64,000 nucleotides of DNA from Mycolicibacterium novocastrense (GTDB lineage: Bacteria > Actinomycetota > Actinomycetes > Mycobacteriales > Mycobacteriaceae), in assembly GCF_001570485.1 (NCBI RefSeq), contig NZ_BCTA01000002.1, positions 337,915-401,914 of the forward strand, written 5' to 3'. This document shows positions 18,064 to 26,468 of this stretch, piece by piece (position 1 is the stretch's first letter; every line of letters starts with the position of its first letter). The notes beneath the pieces were generated by a model that searched no databases, was not told the origin of the DNA, and was given only the letters and a program-made list of their open reading frames with translations. A program made the position numbers and the translations under genes.

Positions 18064-18071
18064 GGCTCTCC

Positions 18072-18710
18072 ATGGCTTCTGGACGCAGGCTCGGCGTGAT
18101 GGGTGGGACATTCGATCCCATCCACAACGGCCACCTGGTGGCCGCCAGCGAGGTGGCCGACCTGTTCGGGCTCGACGAGGTCGTGTTCGTCCCGACCGGG
18201 CAGCCCTGGCAGAAGGACCGCGACGTCACCGCCGCCGAAGACCGGTACCTGATGACGGTGATCGCCACCGCCTCCAATCCCCGGTTCAGCGTCAGCCGGG
18301 TCGACATCGACCGGAGCGGACCGACCTACACCAAGGACACATTGCTCGATCTGCACGCGCTCAACCCCGACGCCGACCTGTTCTTCATCACCGGGGCCGA
18401 CGCGCTGGCGTCGATCCTGACATGGCAGAACTGGGAGGACATGTTCGCGATCGCGAGCTTCGTCGGGGTCAGCAGGCCCGGATACGAATTGGACGGCAAG
18501 CACATCGCCGCGGCGATCAAGGAACTGCCCGACGACGCGCTGCGACTGGTGGAGGTGCCCGCGCTGGCCATCTCCTCGACCGACTGCCGCAAGCGCGCCG
18601 AGGAGAACCGGCCGATCTGGTATCTGGTGCCCGACGGGGTCGTGCAGTACGTGGCGAAGCGCAGACTCTATGCGAGACAACCGATGACAACCCAAGGAAA
18701 GCATCAATGA
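18072..18710 (+). CDS. nadD: Nicotinate-nucleotide adenylyltransferase
   Basis: Adenylylates nicotinate mononucleotide to deamido-NAD, the step before NadE. The 212 residues have the nucleotidyltransferase motifs [12 protein letters not shown] near the N-terminus, [22 protein letters not shown] and the ISSTDCR (ISSTxxR) signature. ATG at 18072 gives [14 protein letters not shown], matching the M. tuberculosis protein (Rv2421c). It is the first gene of a five-gene run (nadD-rsfS-gpgP-octT-degV) in which every neighbour overlaps. Its last four bases form the ATGA junction with rsfS. Confidence 0.97.
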   Translation: MASGRRLGVMGGTFDPIHNGHLVAASEVADLFGLDEVVFVPTGQPWQKDRDVTAAEDRYLMTVIATASNPRFSVSRVDIDRSGPTYTKDTLLDLHALNPDADLFFITGADALASILTWQNWEDMFAIASFVGVSRPGYELDGKHIAAAIKELPDDALRLVEVPALAISSTDCRKRAEENRPIWYLVPDGVVQYVAKRRLYARQPMTTQGKHQ

Positions 18711-19108
18711 GCGCCTCCGACGAAGCCGTTCGCATGGCAGGAGTGGCCGCGAAGGCGGCCGCGTCCAAAGTGGCAGACGACGTCGTCGTGATCGACGTGT
18801 CGGGTCAACTCGTCATCACCGACTGCTTTGTGATCGCCTCGGCCTCCAACGAGCGTCAGGTCAACGCAATCGTCGACGAGGTCGAGGAGAAGATGCGCCT
18901 CGCCGGCTACAAACCGGCCCGCCGTGAAGGCGCCCGCGAGGGCCGCTGGACGCTGCTGGACTACGTCGACATCGTGGTACACATCCAGCATCAGGACGAG
19001 CGCAACTTCTATGCGCTGGACCGGTTGTGGAAAGACTGCCCGACCATTCCCGTCGATCTCGACGGGCCCGCCGCGCAACCGTCCGCCGACGAGGTCGACG
19101 GGCAGTGA
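18707..19108 (+). CDS. rsfS: Ribosomal silencing factor RsfS
   Basis: Binds ribosomal protein L14 on the 50S subunit and blocks subunit joining when nutrients are scarce. The 133 residues carry the family core: [37 protein letters not shown] and [20 protein letters not shown] ending [11 protein letters not shown]. An acidic tail follows. ATG at 18707 overlaps the nadD stop, and the stop overlaps the gpgP GTG. The nadD-rsfS neighbourhood is widely conserved in bacteria. Confidence 0.96.
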   Translation: MSASDEAVRMAGVAAKAAASKVADDVVVIDVSGQLVITDCFVIASASNERQVNAIVDEVEEKMRLAGYKPARREGAREGRWTLLDYVDIVVHIQHQDERNFYALDRLWKDCPTIPVDLDGPAAQPSADEVDGQ

Positions 19109-19788
19109 GGAGGATCCGCCGGCTGGTCATGCTCCGGCACGGGCAGACCGAGTACAACGCGGGTAGCCGGATGCAGGGTCAACTCGACACCGATCTGAGT
19201 GATCTGGGGCGTTACCAGGCCATCGCCGCCGCGGAGGTGTTGGCCAAACGCCGACCGCTGGCGATCGTGTCGTCGGATCTGCGCCGCGCCCTCGACACCG
19301 CCGTCGTGCTGGGGGAGCATGCGGGAATGCCGGTGATCGCCGACATCCGCCTGCGGGAGACCCACCTCGGCGAGTGGCAGGGGTTGACGCATCTGGAGGT
19401 CGACGCCATTGCCCCGGGAGCCCGGCTGGCGTGGCGCGACGACTCGCGGTGGGCGCCGCCGGGTGGGGAGAGCCGCGTCGACGTCGCCGCGCGCAGCAGG
19501 CCGCTGGTCGACGAGCTCATCGACGAACATGGACAGTGGGGGCTGGATGAGGCCGGCGACGGACCGGACCGGCCGGTCGTGCTGGTCGCCCACGGCGGGT
19601 TGATCGCGGCGCTGACCGCCTCGCTGCTCGGCCTGCCGATGGACAACTGGCCGATCCTCGGCGGAATGGGCAACGCCAGCTGGGTACAGCTGGCCGGCCA
19701 CAGCGCCGTCGACGCCGCGCCCGGCGATGTCCGGTGGCGGCTCGACGTGTGGAACGCCTCAGCGCAGGTTGCCGGCGATGTCCTCTGA
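19105..19788 (+). CDS. gpgP: Glucosyl-3-phosphoglycerate phosphatase
   Basis: Histidine-phosphatase superfamily enzyme that removes phosphate from glucosyl-3-phosphoglycerate, an early step in methylglucose lipopolysaccharide (MGLP) synthesis. The 227 residues show the catalytic [12 protein letters not shown] motif, the proton-donor Glu in [13 protein letters not shown], and [13 protein letters not shown]. It matches M. tuberculosis Rv2419c in length and sequence. The GTG start at 19105 overlaps the rsfS stop. Its end overlaps the start of octT, whose product acts in the same pathway. Confidence 0.94.
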   Translation: MRRIRRLVMLRHGQTEYNAGSRMQGQLDTDLSDLGRYQAIAAAEVLAKRRPLAIVSSDLRRALDTAVVLGEHAGMPVIADIRLRETHLGEWQGLTHLEVDAIAPGARLAWRDDSRWAPPGGESRVDVAARSRPLVDELIDEHGQWGLDEAGDGPDRPVVLVAHGGLIAALTASLLGLPMDNWPILGGMGNASWVQLAGHSAVDAAPGDVRWRLDVWNASAQVAGDVL

Positions 19789-20500
19789 CCGTCCGACCCT
19801 GCTGGTCTTCTGCGACTCGCTGTCCTATTACGGCCCGACCGGCGGGCTCCCCTCCGACGATCCGCGAATCTGGCCCAACATCGTTGCGGCACAACTGGGT
19901 TGGGATGTCGAGCTGATCGGCCGGATCGGTTGGACCTGCCGCGACGTGTGGTGGGCGGCCATCCAGGATCCGCGGGCCTGGGCGGCGTTGCCGCGGGCCG
20001 GTGCGGTCGTCTTTGCCACGGGCGGAATGGATTCGCTGCCGTCGCCGCTGCCGACCGCGCTGCGCGAACTCATCCGCTACGTGCGCCCGCCGTGGCTGCG
20101 GCGCTGGGTGCGCGACGGGTACGGCTGGGTGCAGCCGCGCCTGTCGCCGGTGGCGCGACCGGCGCTGCCCCCACACCTGTCCGCCGAGTATCTGGAGATG
20201 ACCCGCGGCGCAATCGACTTCAATCGGCCCGGCATCCCCGTCGTCGCGTGCCTGCCTTCGGTGCACATCGCCGGTACCTACGGCAGGGCGCACCACGGCC
20301 GCGACGGTACGGTGAAGGCGCTCACCGAATGGGCTGAGCGCCATGATGTTCCGCTCGTCGACCTCAAGGCGGCGGTCGGGGAATACGTCATGAGCGGACA
20401 GGGCAACCCCGACGGGATCCACTGGAACTTCGAAGCCCATCAGGCCGTCGCGGACTCGATGCTCAAGGCGCTCGCCGAAGCCGGCGTGCCATGTCGGTGA
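19778..20500 (+). CDS. octT: Diglucosylglycerate octanoyltransferase
   Basis: Transfers an octanoyl group to diglucosylglycerate in early MGLP synthesis. The 240 residues adopt an SGNH-hydrolase-like fold: [12 protein letters not shown] carries the nucleophilic Ser block, [13 protein letters not shown] the Gly/Asn-type block, and [11 protein letters not shown] the C-terminal Asp/His block. It resembles M. tuberculosis Rv2418c, which was assigned this activity. ATG at 19778 lies inside the gpgP 3' end (11-bp overlap), and its stop overlaps degV by 10 bp, supporting co-translation. Confidence 0.9.
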   Translation: MSSDRPTLLVFCDSLSYYGPTGGLPSDDPRIWPNIVAAQLGWDVELIGRIGWTCRDVWWAAIQDPRAWAALPRAGAVVFATGGMDSLPSPLPTALRELIRYVRPPWLRRWVRDGYGWVQPRLSPVARPALPPHLSAEYLEMTRGAIDFNRPGIPVVACLPSVHIAGTYGRAHHGRDGTVKALTEWAERHDVPLVDLKAAVGEYVMSGQGNPDGIHWNFEAHQAVADSMLKALAEAGVPCR

Positions 20501-21327
20501 TCGTGGTGACCGACTCGTCGTCGCGGTTGGCGCCCGAGGAGTTGAAACAGTGGGACATCCGGCAGGTGCCGCTGCACGTGCTGGTCGATGTGATCGATCT
20601 GCGAGACGGGATCGACGAGGTGCCCTACGACATCCACGACGTGCCGCGCGCCAGCACCGCCGGGGCGGCGCCCGTCGACCTCGCGGACACCTACCGGCAA
20701 GCGCTGCGGGACAGCGGAGGCGACGGCGTGGTCGCCGTGCACCTGTCGTCGGCGCTGTCGAGCAGTTACAGTTCGGCGGTTCAGGCGGCCCGCGAGCTCG
20801 GATCCTCGGTGCGGGTGGTGAATTCGCGTTCGGCGGCGATGGGGGTGGGGTTCACCGCAGTCGCGGCGGCCAAGGCCGCGGCGGCGGGCTCGGACCTGGA
20901 TTCGGTTGAGGCCGTGGCCCGTTCGGCTGCTCAGCGCACGCACGCCTTCATCGTGGTACACCGGCTGGACAACCTGCGCCGGAGCGGGCGGATCGGCACC
21001 GCGGCGTCGTGGTTGGGGACCGCGCTGTCGCTCAAACCGCTGCTGCGCCTCGATCTCGACGGTCGACTCGTACTCGACCAGCGAATCCGGACGGTCACCA
21101 AGGCGCACGCCGCGATGGTGGACCGCATCGCCGACCTCGTCGGTGAGCGCCAGGCATCGATCGCCGTGCATCATGTCGACAACCACGACGGCGCCGATGA
21201 GGTCGGCGCCGCGCTGACCGACCGGCTCCCTCAGCTCGAGTCGCTCACCGTCACCGACATGGGGCCGGTGCTGGCGATCCACGTCGGCGCCGGCGCGATC
21301 GGCGTCGTCGTTCAACTGGCCGAATAA
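20491..21327 (+). CDS. DegV family fatty-acid-binding protein
   Basis: A 278-residue DegV-fold protein. Members bind a fatty acid and some present it to fatty acid kinase. Features are the N-terminal [11 protein letters not shown], a conserved [13 protein letters not shown] segment, [12 protein letters not shown], and [19 protein letters not shown], which lines the lipid pocket in solved homologues. It is the last gene of the nadD run and equals M. tuberculosis Rv2417c in context. Lipid binding would fit the neighbouring acyl-transfer gene octT, but a direct link is inference. Confidence 0.93.
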   Translation: MSVIVVTDSSSRLAPEELKQWDIRQVPLHVLVDVIDLRDGIDEVPYDIHDVPRASTAGAAPVDLADTYRQALRDSGGDGVVAVHLSSALSSSYSSAVQAARELGSSVRVVNSRSAAMGVGFTAVAAAKAAAAGSDLDSVEAVARSAAQRTHAFIVVHRLDNLRRSGRIGTAASWLGTALSLKPLLRLDLDGRLVLDQRIRTVTKAHAAMVDRIADLVGERQASIAVHHVDNHDGADEVGAALTDRLPQLESLTVTDMGPVLAIHVGAGAIGVVVQLAE

Positions 21328-21351
21328 TCCCTTCGGCGCGCCGCCGTACCC

Positions 21352-21384
21352 TTGCAGCGCGGTATTGGTAAGTGGTAACTTACC
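21352..21384 (+). promoter_or_regulatory. Promoter and palindromic operator of the ArsR operon
   Basis: TTGCAG (21352-21357) and TAACTT (21376-21381) are spaced 18 bp and form a plausible SigA-type promoter. The perfect inverted repeat GGTAAGT-GGTA-ACTTACC (21367-21384) covers the -10 box. The GTG at 21389 lies 7 nt after the -10, so the message would be leaderless. A repressor bound to the palindrome would block polymerase directly, the usual ArsR autoregulation. Confidence 0.72.
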
Positions 21385-21388
21385 GTTC

Positions 21389-21709
21389 GTGCTGGCTTAC
21401 CAAGAGGGTGATGCGTGGGTGGCCATGGCGGACCGCACGCGGCGGTCGATCGTCGAACGTCTCGCGCACCGGCCGATGGCGGTGGGGCAGCTGGCCCGCG
21501 AACTTCCGGTCAGCCGGCCGGCGGTGTCCCAGCATCTGAAGGTGCTCAAGCTCGCCGGGCTGGTGTGCGACCGCGCTGAAGGCACCCGACGCGTCTACCA
21601 ACTGGACCCGGCGGGTTTGGCCGCGATGCGGGCCGAACTCGACCGCTTCTGGATGCAGGCGCTGGCCGGTTTCAAGGAGATGGTCGAGAGCGAAGGAGAC
21701 CCCCAATGA
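21389..21709 (+). CDS. ArsR-family transcriptional regulator (metal-independent type)
   Basis: A 106-residue winged-helix repressor with the recognition segment VSRPAVSQHLKVLKLAGLV and the wing EGTRRVYQLDPAG. No cysteine or histidine metal site is visible, placing it with the ArsR proteins that pair with SRPBCC (AHSA1) genes. GTG at 21389 is preferred: it sits 7 nt after TAACTT and just past the operator palindrome. A TTG 24 bp upstream would place the operator inside the coding sequence. The stop overlaps the SRPBCC gene by 4 bp. Confidence 0.9.
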   Translation: MLAYQEGDAWVAMADRTRRSIVERLAHRPMAVGQLARELPVSRPAVSQHLKVLKLAGLVCDRAEGTRRVYQLDPAGLAAMRAELDRFWMQALAGFKEMVESEGDPQ

Positions 21710-22176
21710 CCTCAGCCCAGTCGGCGGTCATCCGCCACGACATCACGGTCAACGCGCCGCTGGAGCGGGCGTTTCGGGTGTTCACCGAGAGATTCGGCGA
21801 GTTCAAGCCGCGCGAACACAACCTGCTGGGCGTGCCGATCGCCGAGACGGTGTTGGAACCCCGCGTCGGCGGGCACATCGACGGCAGCGTGTGCGCGTGG
21901 GCGCGGGTGCTCGTCGTCGAGCCGCCCCACCGCCTCGTCTTTTCCTGGGACATCGGCCCGACCTGGCAGATCGAATCGGATCCGACGCGGTGCAGCGAGG
22001 TGGAGGTGGTGTTCACCGCCGAAGCGGACGGCCGCACGCGCGTCTGCCTCGAGCATCGCCACATCGAACGGCACGGCGACGGGTGGGACTCCGTCGCCTC
22101 CGGTGTCGGCGGGGATGCGGGTTGGCCGCTGTACCTGCGCCGGTTCGGTGAGCTGCTCGCGCGGGAGGCGCAGTGA
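21706..22176 (+). CDS. SRPBCC/AHSA1 domain protein
   Basis: A 156-residue START-like (Bet v1) fold protein: IRHDITVNAPLERAFRVFTERF at the N-terminus, LEPRVGGHIDG, and HRLVFSWDIGP. AHSA1-like proteins encoded after an ArsR regulator are common in actinobacteria and bind small hydrophobic ligands; no enzymatic residue is evident. It is translationally coupled on both sides (ATGA with the regulator, GTGA with the next gene), so the three proteins are made together under the 21352-21384 promoter. Confidence 0.9.
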   Translation: MTSAQSAVIRHDITVNAPLERAFRVFTERFGEFKPREHNLLGVPIAETVLEPRVGGHIDGSVCAWARVLVVEPPHRLVFSWDIGPTWQIESDPTRCSEVEVVFTAEADGRTRVCLEHRHIERHGDGWDSVASGVGGDAGWPLYLRRFGELLAREAQ

Positions 22177-22793
22177 CCGCACCGATGCAGATGGCGCGCG
22201 AGGAGCGCGAGGAGTTCGCCGCGCTGCTCGACCAATTGACCCCGGAGCAATGGGATCAGCCGAGTCTGTGTACCGGCTGGCGGGTTCGCGATGTGGTCGC
22301 TCACGTCATCAGTTACGAGGATCTGAGCAGGCCCCGTGCAGTGGCACGGATGGCATGGGGTGCACTGCGCTACCGGGATCCGAACGCGATCGGTGTCGCG
22401 GTGAACGCGGCCAAGTCACCGTCCGAACTCACCGCGCTGATGCGCAAGTACGCCACGCCCCGTGGCAGCACCGCCGGTTTCGACGGACGCATCGCGCTCA
22501 CCGACGGGATGGTCCACCAACAGGACATCCGCCGACCGCTCGACATGCCTCGCGTCATCGAGCCCGAAAAACTGGCCGTCGCATTGGATTTCACCAAGTA
22601 CGCGCCCTTCTTGCGGGGAGCGTGGCGAGCGCGCGGGTTACGGCTCGTCGCAACGGATCTCGACTGGACCCACGGCAGCGGTCCGGAGGTACGCGGCACC
22701 GGCGAGGCATTGCTGATGGCGATGGCTGGGCGAGGCGCCGCGCTCAGCGATCTCGACGGACCCGGGAAAGCGACACTGGCGCAGCGGCTCTGA
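22173..22793 (+). CDS. DinB-like maleylpyruvate isomerase-family protein (possible mycothiol-dependent enzyme)
   Basis: A 206-residue four-helix protein of the mycothiol-dependent MDMPI/DinB-like group (TIGR03083 type). Typical residues are LTPEQWDQPSLCTGWRVRDVVAHV near residues 22-48 and DGMVHQQDIRRPL further on. The His in VAHV and the HQQD histidine fit the metal-binding positions of the family. It uses GTG at 22173, overlapping the previous stop. Substrate unknown. Being last in an ArsR-controlled operon suggests a detoxification or thiol-transfer role, by inference. Confidence 0.85.
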   Translation: MTAPMQMAREEREEFAALLDQLTPEQWDQPSLCTGWRVRDVVAHVISYEDLSRPRAVARMAWGALRYRDPNAIGVAVNAAKSPSELTALMRKYATPRGSTAGFDGRIALTDGMVHQQDIRRPLDMPRVIEPEKLAVALDFTKYAPFLRGAWRARGLRLVATDLDWTHGSGPEVRGTGEALLMAMAGRGAALSDLDGPGKATLAQRL

Positions 22794-22808
22794 GGGGCGA
22801 ATTCTGCC

Positions 22809-22822
22809 GATGAGCGCTCATC
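22809..22822. repeat. 14-bp perfect palindrome between convergent genes
   Basis: GATGAGCGCTCATC is its own reverse complement and sits in the 80-bp gap between the DinB-like gene and the convergent oxidoreductase. It may mark a transcript end. Part of the word (GATGAGCGCT) recurs at the short ORF before the transglutaminase gene. Nothing else is seen in the gap. Confidence 0.35.
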
Positions 22823-22873
22823 CCTGTACGGCTTGCGCCCTGATTTCCGTACCACACTGAGCGCTCGGCGCCG

Positions 22874-23926
22874 TCACACCGCGGCGCGGCCGGTGACCGG
22901 GGGCAGGTCCTTCAGCGTCACGATGCCCGCCGGCGCCGCGACCACCGCGGGTACCGCGTTGGTCACCGGCAGGGCGGTATAGATCATGCCCAGGCCCATG
23001 AAGCCGGGTTCGGTCCAGTCCTTCGGCGGCAGGCAGTGCAGCACGGTACGCATATTCGGGAGCCCGAACACCTGGATGACATGGCCGTGTTCGAGCGGCT
23101 TAGGCGGGGTGACGTGTTCGCCCATGATCCAGTTGAACCCGACGCTGACGACGTTCTTCTCACCGACCCAGCCGCGGTGGTACCCGTGGACACCGGCGAC
23201 GGTGCCCTTCGGAATTCGCATGAACCCGAGGTCGGAATCGCCGGTGGCCGCGGTGAACTCCACGTCGAAGGTAATCCGGTCGAGCTTGGCGCCGATCGCG
23301 TCGGCCATCATGGCCGCCGACTCGGCGAACACCTCGCTCTCGCGGCGCACGCTTTCGGCGAGTCCGGGAGTGTCGGGGTCTTGCGAGAAGCCCATCGCGG
23401 TCTGCGTACCCGCCGACTCGTAGGTCGAGCAGTCCACCGACTCGGTGATGCGGATCTCGTCGACCCGTTCGCAGGCGCCGGAGAGCACCATCCCGACCAT
23501 GTTGCTCATGCCGGGATGCGCACCGCTGCCGAAGATCGTCGAATTGCCCTTCTCGCAAGCCTTTCGGATTCGGTCGAGGTCCTCGGGTGTCTGCTTGCCG
23601 CCGGTGATCCACGCCGCGCTCGAGCAGACGTTGACGCCCGCCTCCAGGAGCCGGGTCAGCTCGTCGATGTCGGGCCACAACGGGTTGTAGCAGCAGGCGT
23701 CGGGCCGTTGGGCCAGCAGCGCATCGATGTCGTTGGTGGCCGTCACTCCGGTGGGTTCAGGCCAGCCGGCCAGTTCTGCTGCGTCGACACCGACCTTGTC
23801 CGCGCCGTGGGCGTAGACGCCGACGAGTTCCATATCCTCGCGTCCGATGATCGCGTGCAGCGACCGGCGGCCGATGTTGCCGGTGGTCCACTGGATGACA
23901 CGCAGCGGCCGGTCAGGTGTCGTCAC
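22874..23926 (-). CDS. NAD(P)-dependent oxidoreductase, dihydrodipicolinate reductase/diaminopentanoate dehydrogenase-like
   Basis: A 350-residue enzyme with an N-terminal Rossmann fold (RVIQWTTGNIGRRSL, ELVGVYAHGADKVG) and a C-terminal alpha/beta domain. Mycobacteria encode several such proteins, often labelled dihydrodipicolinate reductase-like; the closest characterised family is 2,4-diaminopentanoate dehydrogenase. It is not the lysine-pathway DapB, which is shorter. It lies 23 bp downstream of an SDR gene on the same strand, so the two are likely co-transcribed. Conserved features include GSGAHPGMSNM and GFNWIMGEHVTPP. Substrate unknown. Confidence 0.85.
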   Translation of the reverse strand: MTTPDRPLRVIQWTTGNIGRRSLHAIIGREDMELVGVYAHGADKVGVDAAELAGWPEPTGVTATNDIDALLAQRPDACCYNPLWPDIDELTRLLEAGVNVCSSAAWITGGKQTPEDLDRIRKACEKGNSTIFGSGAHPGMSNMVGMVLSGACERVDEIRITESVDCSTYESAGTQTAMGFSQDPDTPGLAESVRRESEVFAESAAMMADAIGAKLDRITFDVEFTAATGDSDLGFMRIPKGTVAGVHGYHRGWVGEKNVVSVGFNWIMGEHVTPPKPLEHGHVIQVFGLPNMRTVLHCLPPKDWTEPGFMGLGMIYTALPVTNAVPAVVAAPAGIVTLKDLPPVTGRAAV

Positions 23927-23949
23927 GAAAACTCCTCGGTGTCAACCAT

Positions 23950-24756
23950 TTACATGTGGGTGCCGCCGTCGACGCGGACTTCGGTGCCGGTGACGAAGTA
24001 GGCCTCGGGTGCGGCGAGCATGGCGACGACAGCGGCCACGGCGTCGGGTTTGGCGAACATCCCGTCACCGTCGACGGGCAGTGTCGGCATGATCTTGCCG
24101 AACAGCGTGTAGTCGGCGTCCTCCGGCAGCCCGGGTCCGACGCTCTGGCCGGATCGCCCTGTGCCGTCGGTCATTCCCGACGAGATCGACCCGGGCTGCA
24201 CGCAGTTGAACCGGATTCCCTGCTTGCTGAACTCCAGCGCCAACGTGTGTGTCATGGCCTGGATGCCGCCCTTGGACGCCGCATAGGCCGACATGTAGGG
24301 ATGGGCGAAGTTCGCCGATGTCGAGCTGAAGTTGACCACTGCCGGGGCGGTGCCGGTTCGCAGCGCGGGCAGGGCTTCGCGGGTGACCAGAAACGTCCCC
24401 ACGAGGTTGACCCGCAGAACCTGCTCGAAATCGGCGAGCGTGGTGTCGGCGAAGTGGGCCGATCGAAGGATTCCGGCGGCGTTGACGAGCGCGTCGAGGC
24501 CGCCCATCGTGGCGACCGCGTGTGAGACCCCGGCGATCACCGAATCCTCGCTGCCGACGTCCGTCACCACGGTGGTGAGCCGGGCTCTCGATTCACCGGC
24601 CTTGGCCTCGGTGTCGGCCAGTCCGGCCTCGCTGACGTCGGCGGCGACCACGGTGCCACCCTCGTCGAGGATCCGCAGGACCGTTGCCTGGCCGATACCG
24701 GATCCGCCTCCGGTGAGCAGTACCCGACGGTCGGTGAATCGCTGCAACGTCGCCAC
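23950..24756 (-). CDS. Short-chain dehydrogenase/reductase (SDR)
   Basis: A classical SDR of about 268 residues. It has the NAD(P)-binding TGGGSGIG motif, an NAAG motif in DALVNAAGILRS, the catalytic Ser-Tyr-Lys in NFSSTSANFAHPYMSAYAASK, and the C-terminal VTGTEVRVDGGTHM. GTG at 24756 is chosen because it lies about 12 residues before the Rossmann glycines; a TTG two codons later is possible. The acidic residue after strand 2 (AADVS) suggests NAD(H) preference. Paired with the oxidoreductase downstream. Substrate unknown. Confidence 0.9.
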   Translation of the reverse strand: MATLQRFTDRRVLLTGGGSGIGQATVLRILDEGGTVVAADVSEAGLADTEAKAGESRARLTTVVTDVGSEDSVIAGVSHAVATMGGLDALVNAAGILRSAHFADTTLADFEQVLRVNLVGTFLVTREALPALRTGTAPAVVNFSSTSANFAHPYMSAYAASKGGIQAMTHTLALEFSKQGIRFNCVQPGSISSGMTDGTGRSGQSVGPGLPEDADYTLFGKIMPTLPVDGDGMFAKPDAVAAVVAMLAAPEAYFVTGTEVRVDGGTHM

Positions 24757-24793
24757 CGGGGGAATGCTAGTGCGTACGTGGGGCCAGGCTGGG

Positions 24794-25534
24794 CTATTCA
24801 GGGTCGCGCTCGGCGGCGTCTTCCGAGGCGGATGCATCGGCGTCGTCGGCGGGGCCGGACTGGTCGGTGACGGTGTCGGTGCCGGCCGGCAGCGCCGGGG
24901 TTTCGGATTCGTCGGGCAGCGAGAGGGCCACCCCGAGTGCGAGGAAGAACAGGATGAACAACGGCCCGCCGAGGTACATGTTCATCGGACCGCCCGGGGA
25001 GATGAAGCTGCCCGGCGGCCCGATGATCGTGATGGTCTCGATCAGCTGCTCGACGGCGAAAACCGCGGCGACGATGCCGAGCCAGCGGGGGAAGCGTCCC
25101 TCGTTGGCGGCCAACAGAATCGGTGCGGCGACCATGATGTCGGCCACGGTCAGCAGGGGTCCCCACATCGTGACCACGTCGGCGAGCGCCCGCGCGGTTC
25201 CAGAGCCCAGATCGGCGGGGTGCAACGACAGCCCGGCGGTGAACCAGGTCGCGATGCTGATCTGGACCAGGACGACGGCCGACCCGATGGTGAACACGAA
25301 AGCGTACGGTCCCGCGAGTCGGTCCCGGGCGTGACCGAGCACCACCACCAGGGCCAGCGCACCGAACGCCAGCAACAGCGCCTGGGTCCGCATCGCGCCG
25401 GAGTGCTCGTTGAGATGGGTCACGATGTCGAGTCCCGGGCGATCGATCCCGGGTAACGCCGGAACCATCAGCAGCGCAACGGCGTACAGCACCGCGAACG
25501 CGATGGCCGCGACCATCGGCACTCGACGATCCAC
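24794..25534 (-). CDS. Six-helix membrane protein of unknown function
   Basis: A 246-residue integral membrane protein with six predicted helices, such as AIAFAVLYAVALLMVPAL, ALLLAFGALALVVVLGH, FTIGSAVVLVQISIATW and GGPLFILFFLALGVALSL. A polar acidic C-terminal tail (PADDADASASEDAAERDPE) probably faces the cytoplasm. The start is taken as GTG at 25534, 6 nt after TACAGT (a TANNNT -10 box at 25541-25546). An upstream in-frame ATG at 25573 would sit before that promoter. It is divergent from comEA. The fold recalls DUF4386-type proteins, but I am not sure. Confidence 0.8.
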   Translation of the reverse strand: MDRRVPMVAAIAFAVLYAVALLMVPALPGIDRPGLDIVTHLNEHSGAMRTQALLLAFGALALVVVLGHARDRLAGPYAFVFTIGSAVVLVQISIATWFTAGLSLHPADLGSGTARALADVVTMWGPLLTVADIMVAAPILLAANEGRFPRWLGIVAAVFAVEQLIETITIIGPPGSFISPGGPMNMYLGGPLFILFFLALGVALSLPDESETPALPAGTDTVTDQSGPADDADASASEDAAERDPE

Positions 25535-25540
25535 AGCAAC

Positions 25541-25546
25541 ACTGTA
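25541..25546 (-). promoter_or_regulatory. -10 box for the six-helix membrane protein
   Basis: Read on the minus strand, TACAGT matches TANNNT and ends 6 nt before the GTG at 25534, implying a leaderless message. It supports the shorter start for this gene. Confidence 0.5.
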
Positions 25547-25633
25547 GACATCGGGCCTATCCCCAACGCTCATTTGATCCACAGGGCGAGTCGCCGGCCG
25601 GCGTTGGCGTCGTCCACGGTCGGTGTGCGCACC

Positions 25634-25639
25634 TAACTT
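25634..25639 (+). promoter_or_regulatory. -10 box for comEA, leaderless
   Basis: TAACTT, identical to the -10 of the ArsR operon, ends 7 nt before the comEA ATG at 25647. Transcription would start at the start codon. No good -35 is seen. Confidence 0.6.
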
Positions 25640-25646
25640 CACATGC

Positions 25647-26468
25647 ATGCGAACTGAATTGCCTGCCGAGCGCACGCAGCGCAGGCTGGGTGCCGAAGGG
25701 GAACCCGGGAGCGACGATGAGGACCGTCGACCGGACACCTCATTGACCCGCTGGCTGCCGGAGTCCGCCGGCAGCGGCGCGGGCGGTTGGCTCGCCGCGG
25801 TGCGCGCAGACCCCGGCCGAGCCGGCGTCGTGGCGCTCGGCGGGGTCGGTGTCATTGCCGTGCTGGTCACGGTGTTCGTCCTGCTGCGCGACGACAGCCC
25901 AGCGGTGGCAGCGGCCAAACTGCCGCCGGTGGAGATAGTTTCATCGGCGAGCCCGACGCCGGGTGGCGCGCCGGCGGAGACGGGAGGGCCCGTCGTCGTC
26001 AGCGTCGTGGGCCTGGTGCAGAAGCCGGGGTTGGTCACGCTGGCCGACGGCGCCCGGATCGCCGACGCGCTCACCGCGGCCGGTGGGCCGCTGGACGGCG
26101 CCGACCTGGTGGGGCTCAACATGGCCAGACGGATCGCCGACGGTGAACAGATCGTCGTGGGCATCGCGCCTGCGGCGGGTGAACCGGCCGCCATGGGGAG
26201 CTCCGTCAGCACGGGCGTCGCGGCGCCCGCGTCGACGAACACACCGGCGTCGGGGGATGGCAGCGCGCCGCCGGGCGGGACGGTGGACCTGAACACCGCG
26301 ACGGTCGAGCAGCTCGACACGCTGCCCGGGATCGGGCCGGTGACCGCCGCGGCGATCGTGGCCTGGCGCGATGCCAACGGTCGTTTCACCAGCGTCGACC
26401 AGCTCGGCGACGTCGACGGCATCGGACCGGCGCGGTTGGAGAAGCTGCGCGACCTCGTGCATGTGTGA
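25647..26468 (+). CDS. comEA: ComEA-like DNA-binding protein
   Basis: A 273-residue membrane-anchored protein with a cytoplasmic N-terminal region of about 60 residues, one transmembrane helix (VVALGGVGVIAVLVTVFVLL), an SLBB-type domain (VVVSVVGLVQKPGLVTLADG) and a C-terminal helix-hairpin-helix pair (LDTLPGIGPVTAAAIVAWR, DVDGIGPARLEKLRDL). In competent bacteria ComEA binds incoming DNA outside the membrane. It is coupled to comEC by a 4-bp overlap and has the Rv2415c arrangement of M. tuberculosis. DNA uptake by this route has not been shown in mycobacteria to my knowledge. Confidence 0.92.
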   Translation: MRTELPAERTQRRLGAEGEPGSDDEDRRPDTSLTRWLPESAGSGAGGWLAAVRADPGRAGVVALGGVGVIAVLVTVFVLLRDDSPAVAAAKLPPVEIVSSASPTPGGAPAETGGPVVVSVVGLVQKPGLVTLADGARIADALTAAGGPLDGADLVGLNMARRIADGEQIVVGIAPAAGEPAAMGSSVSTGVAAPASTNTPASGDGSAPPGGTVDLNTATVEQLDTLPGIGPVTAAAIVAWRDANGRFTSVDQLGDVDGIGPARLEKLRDLVHV

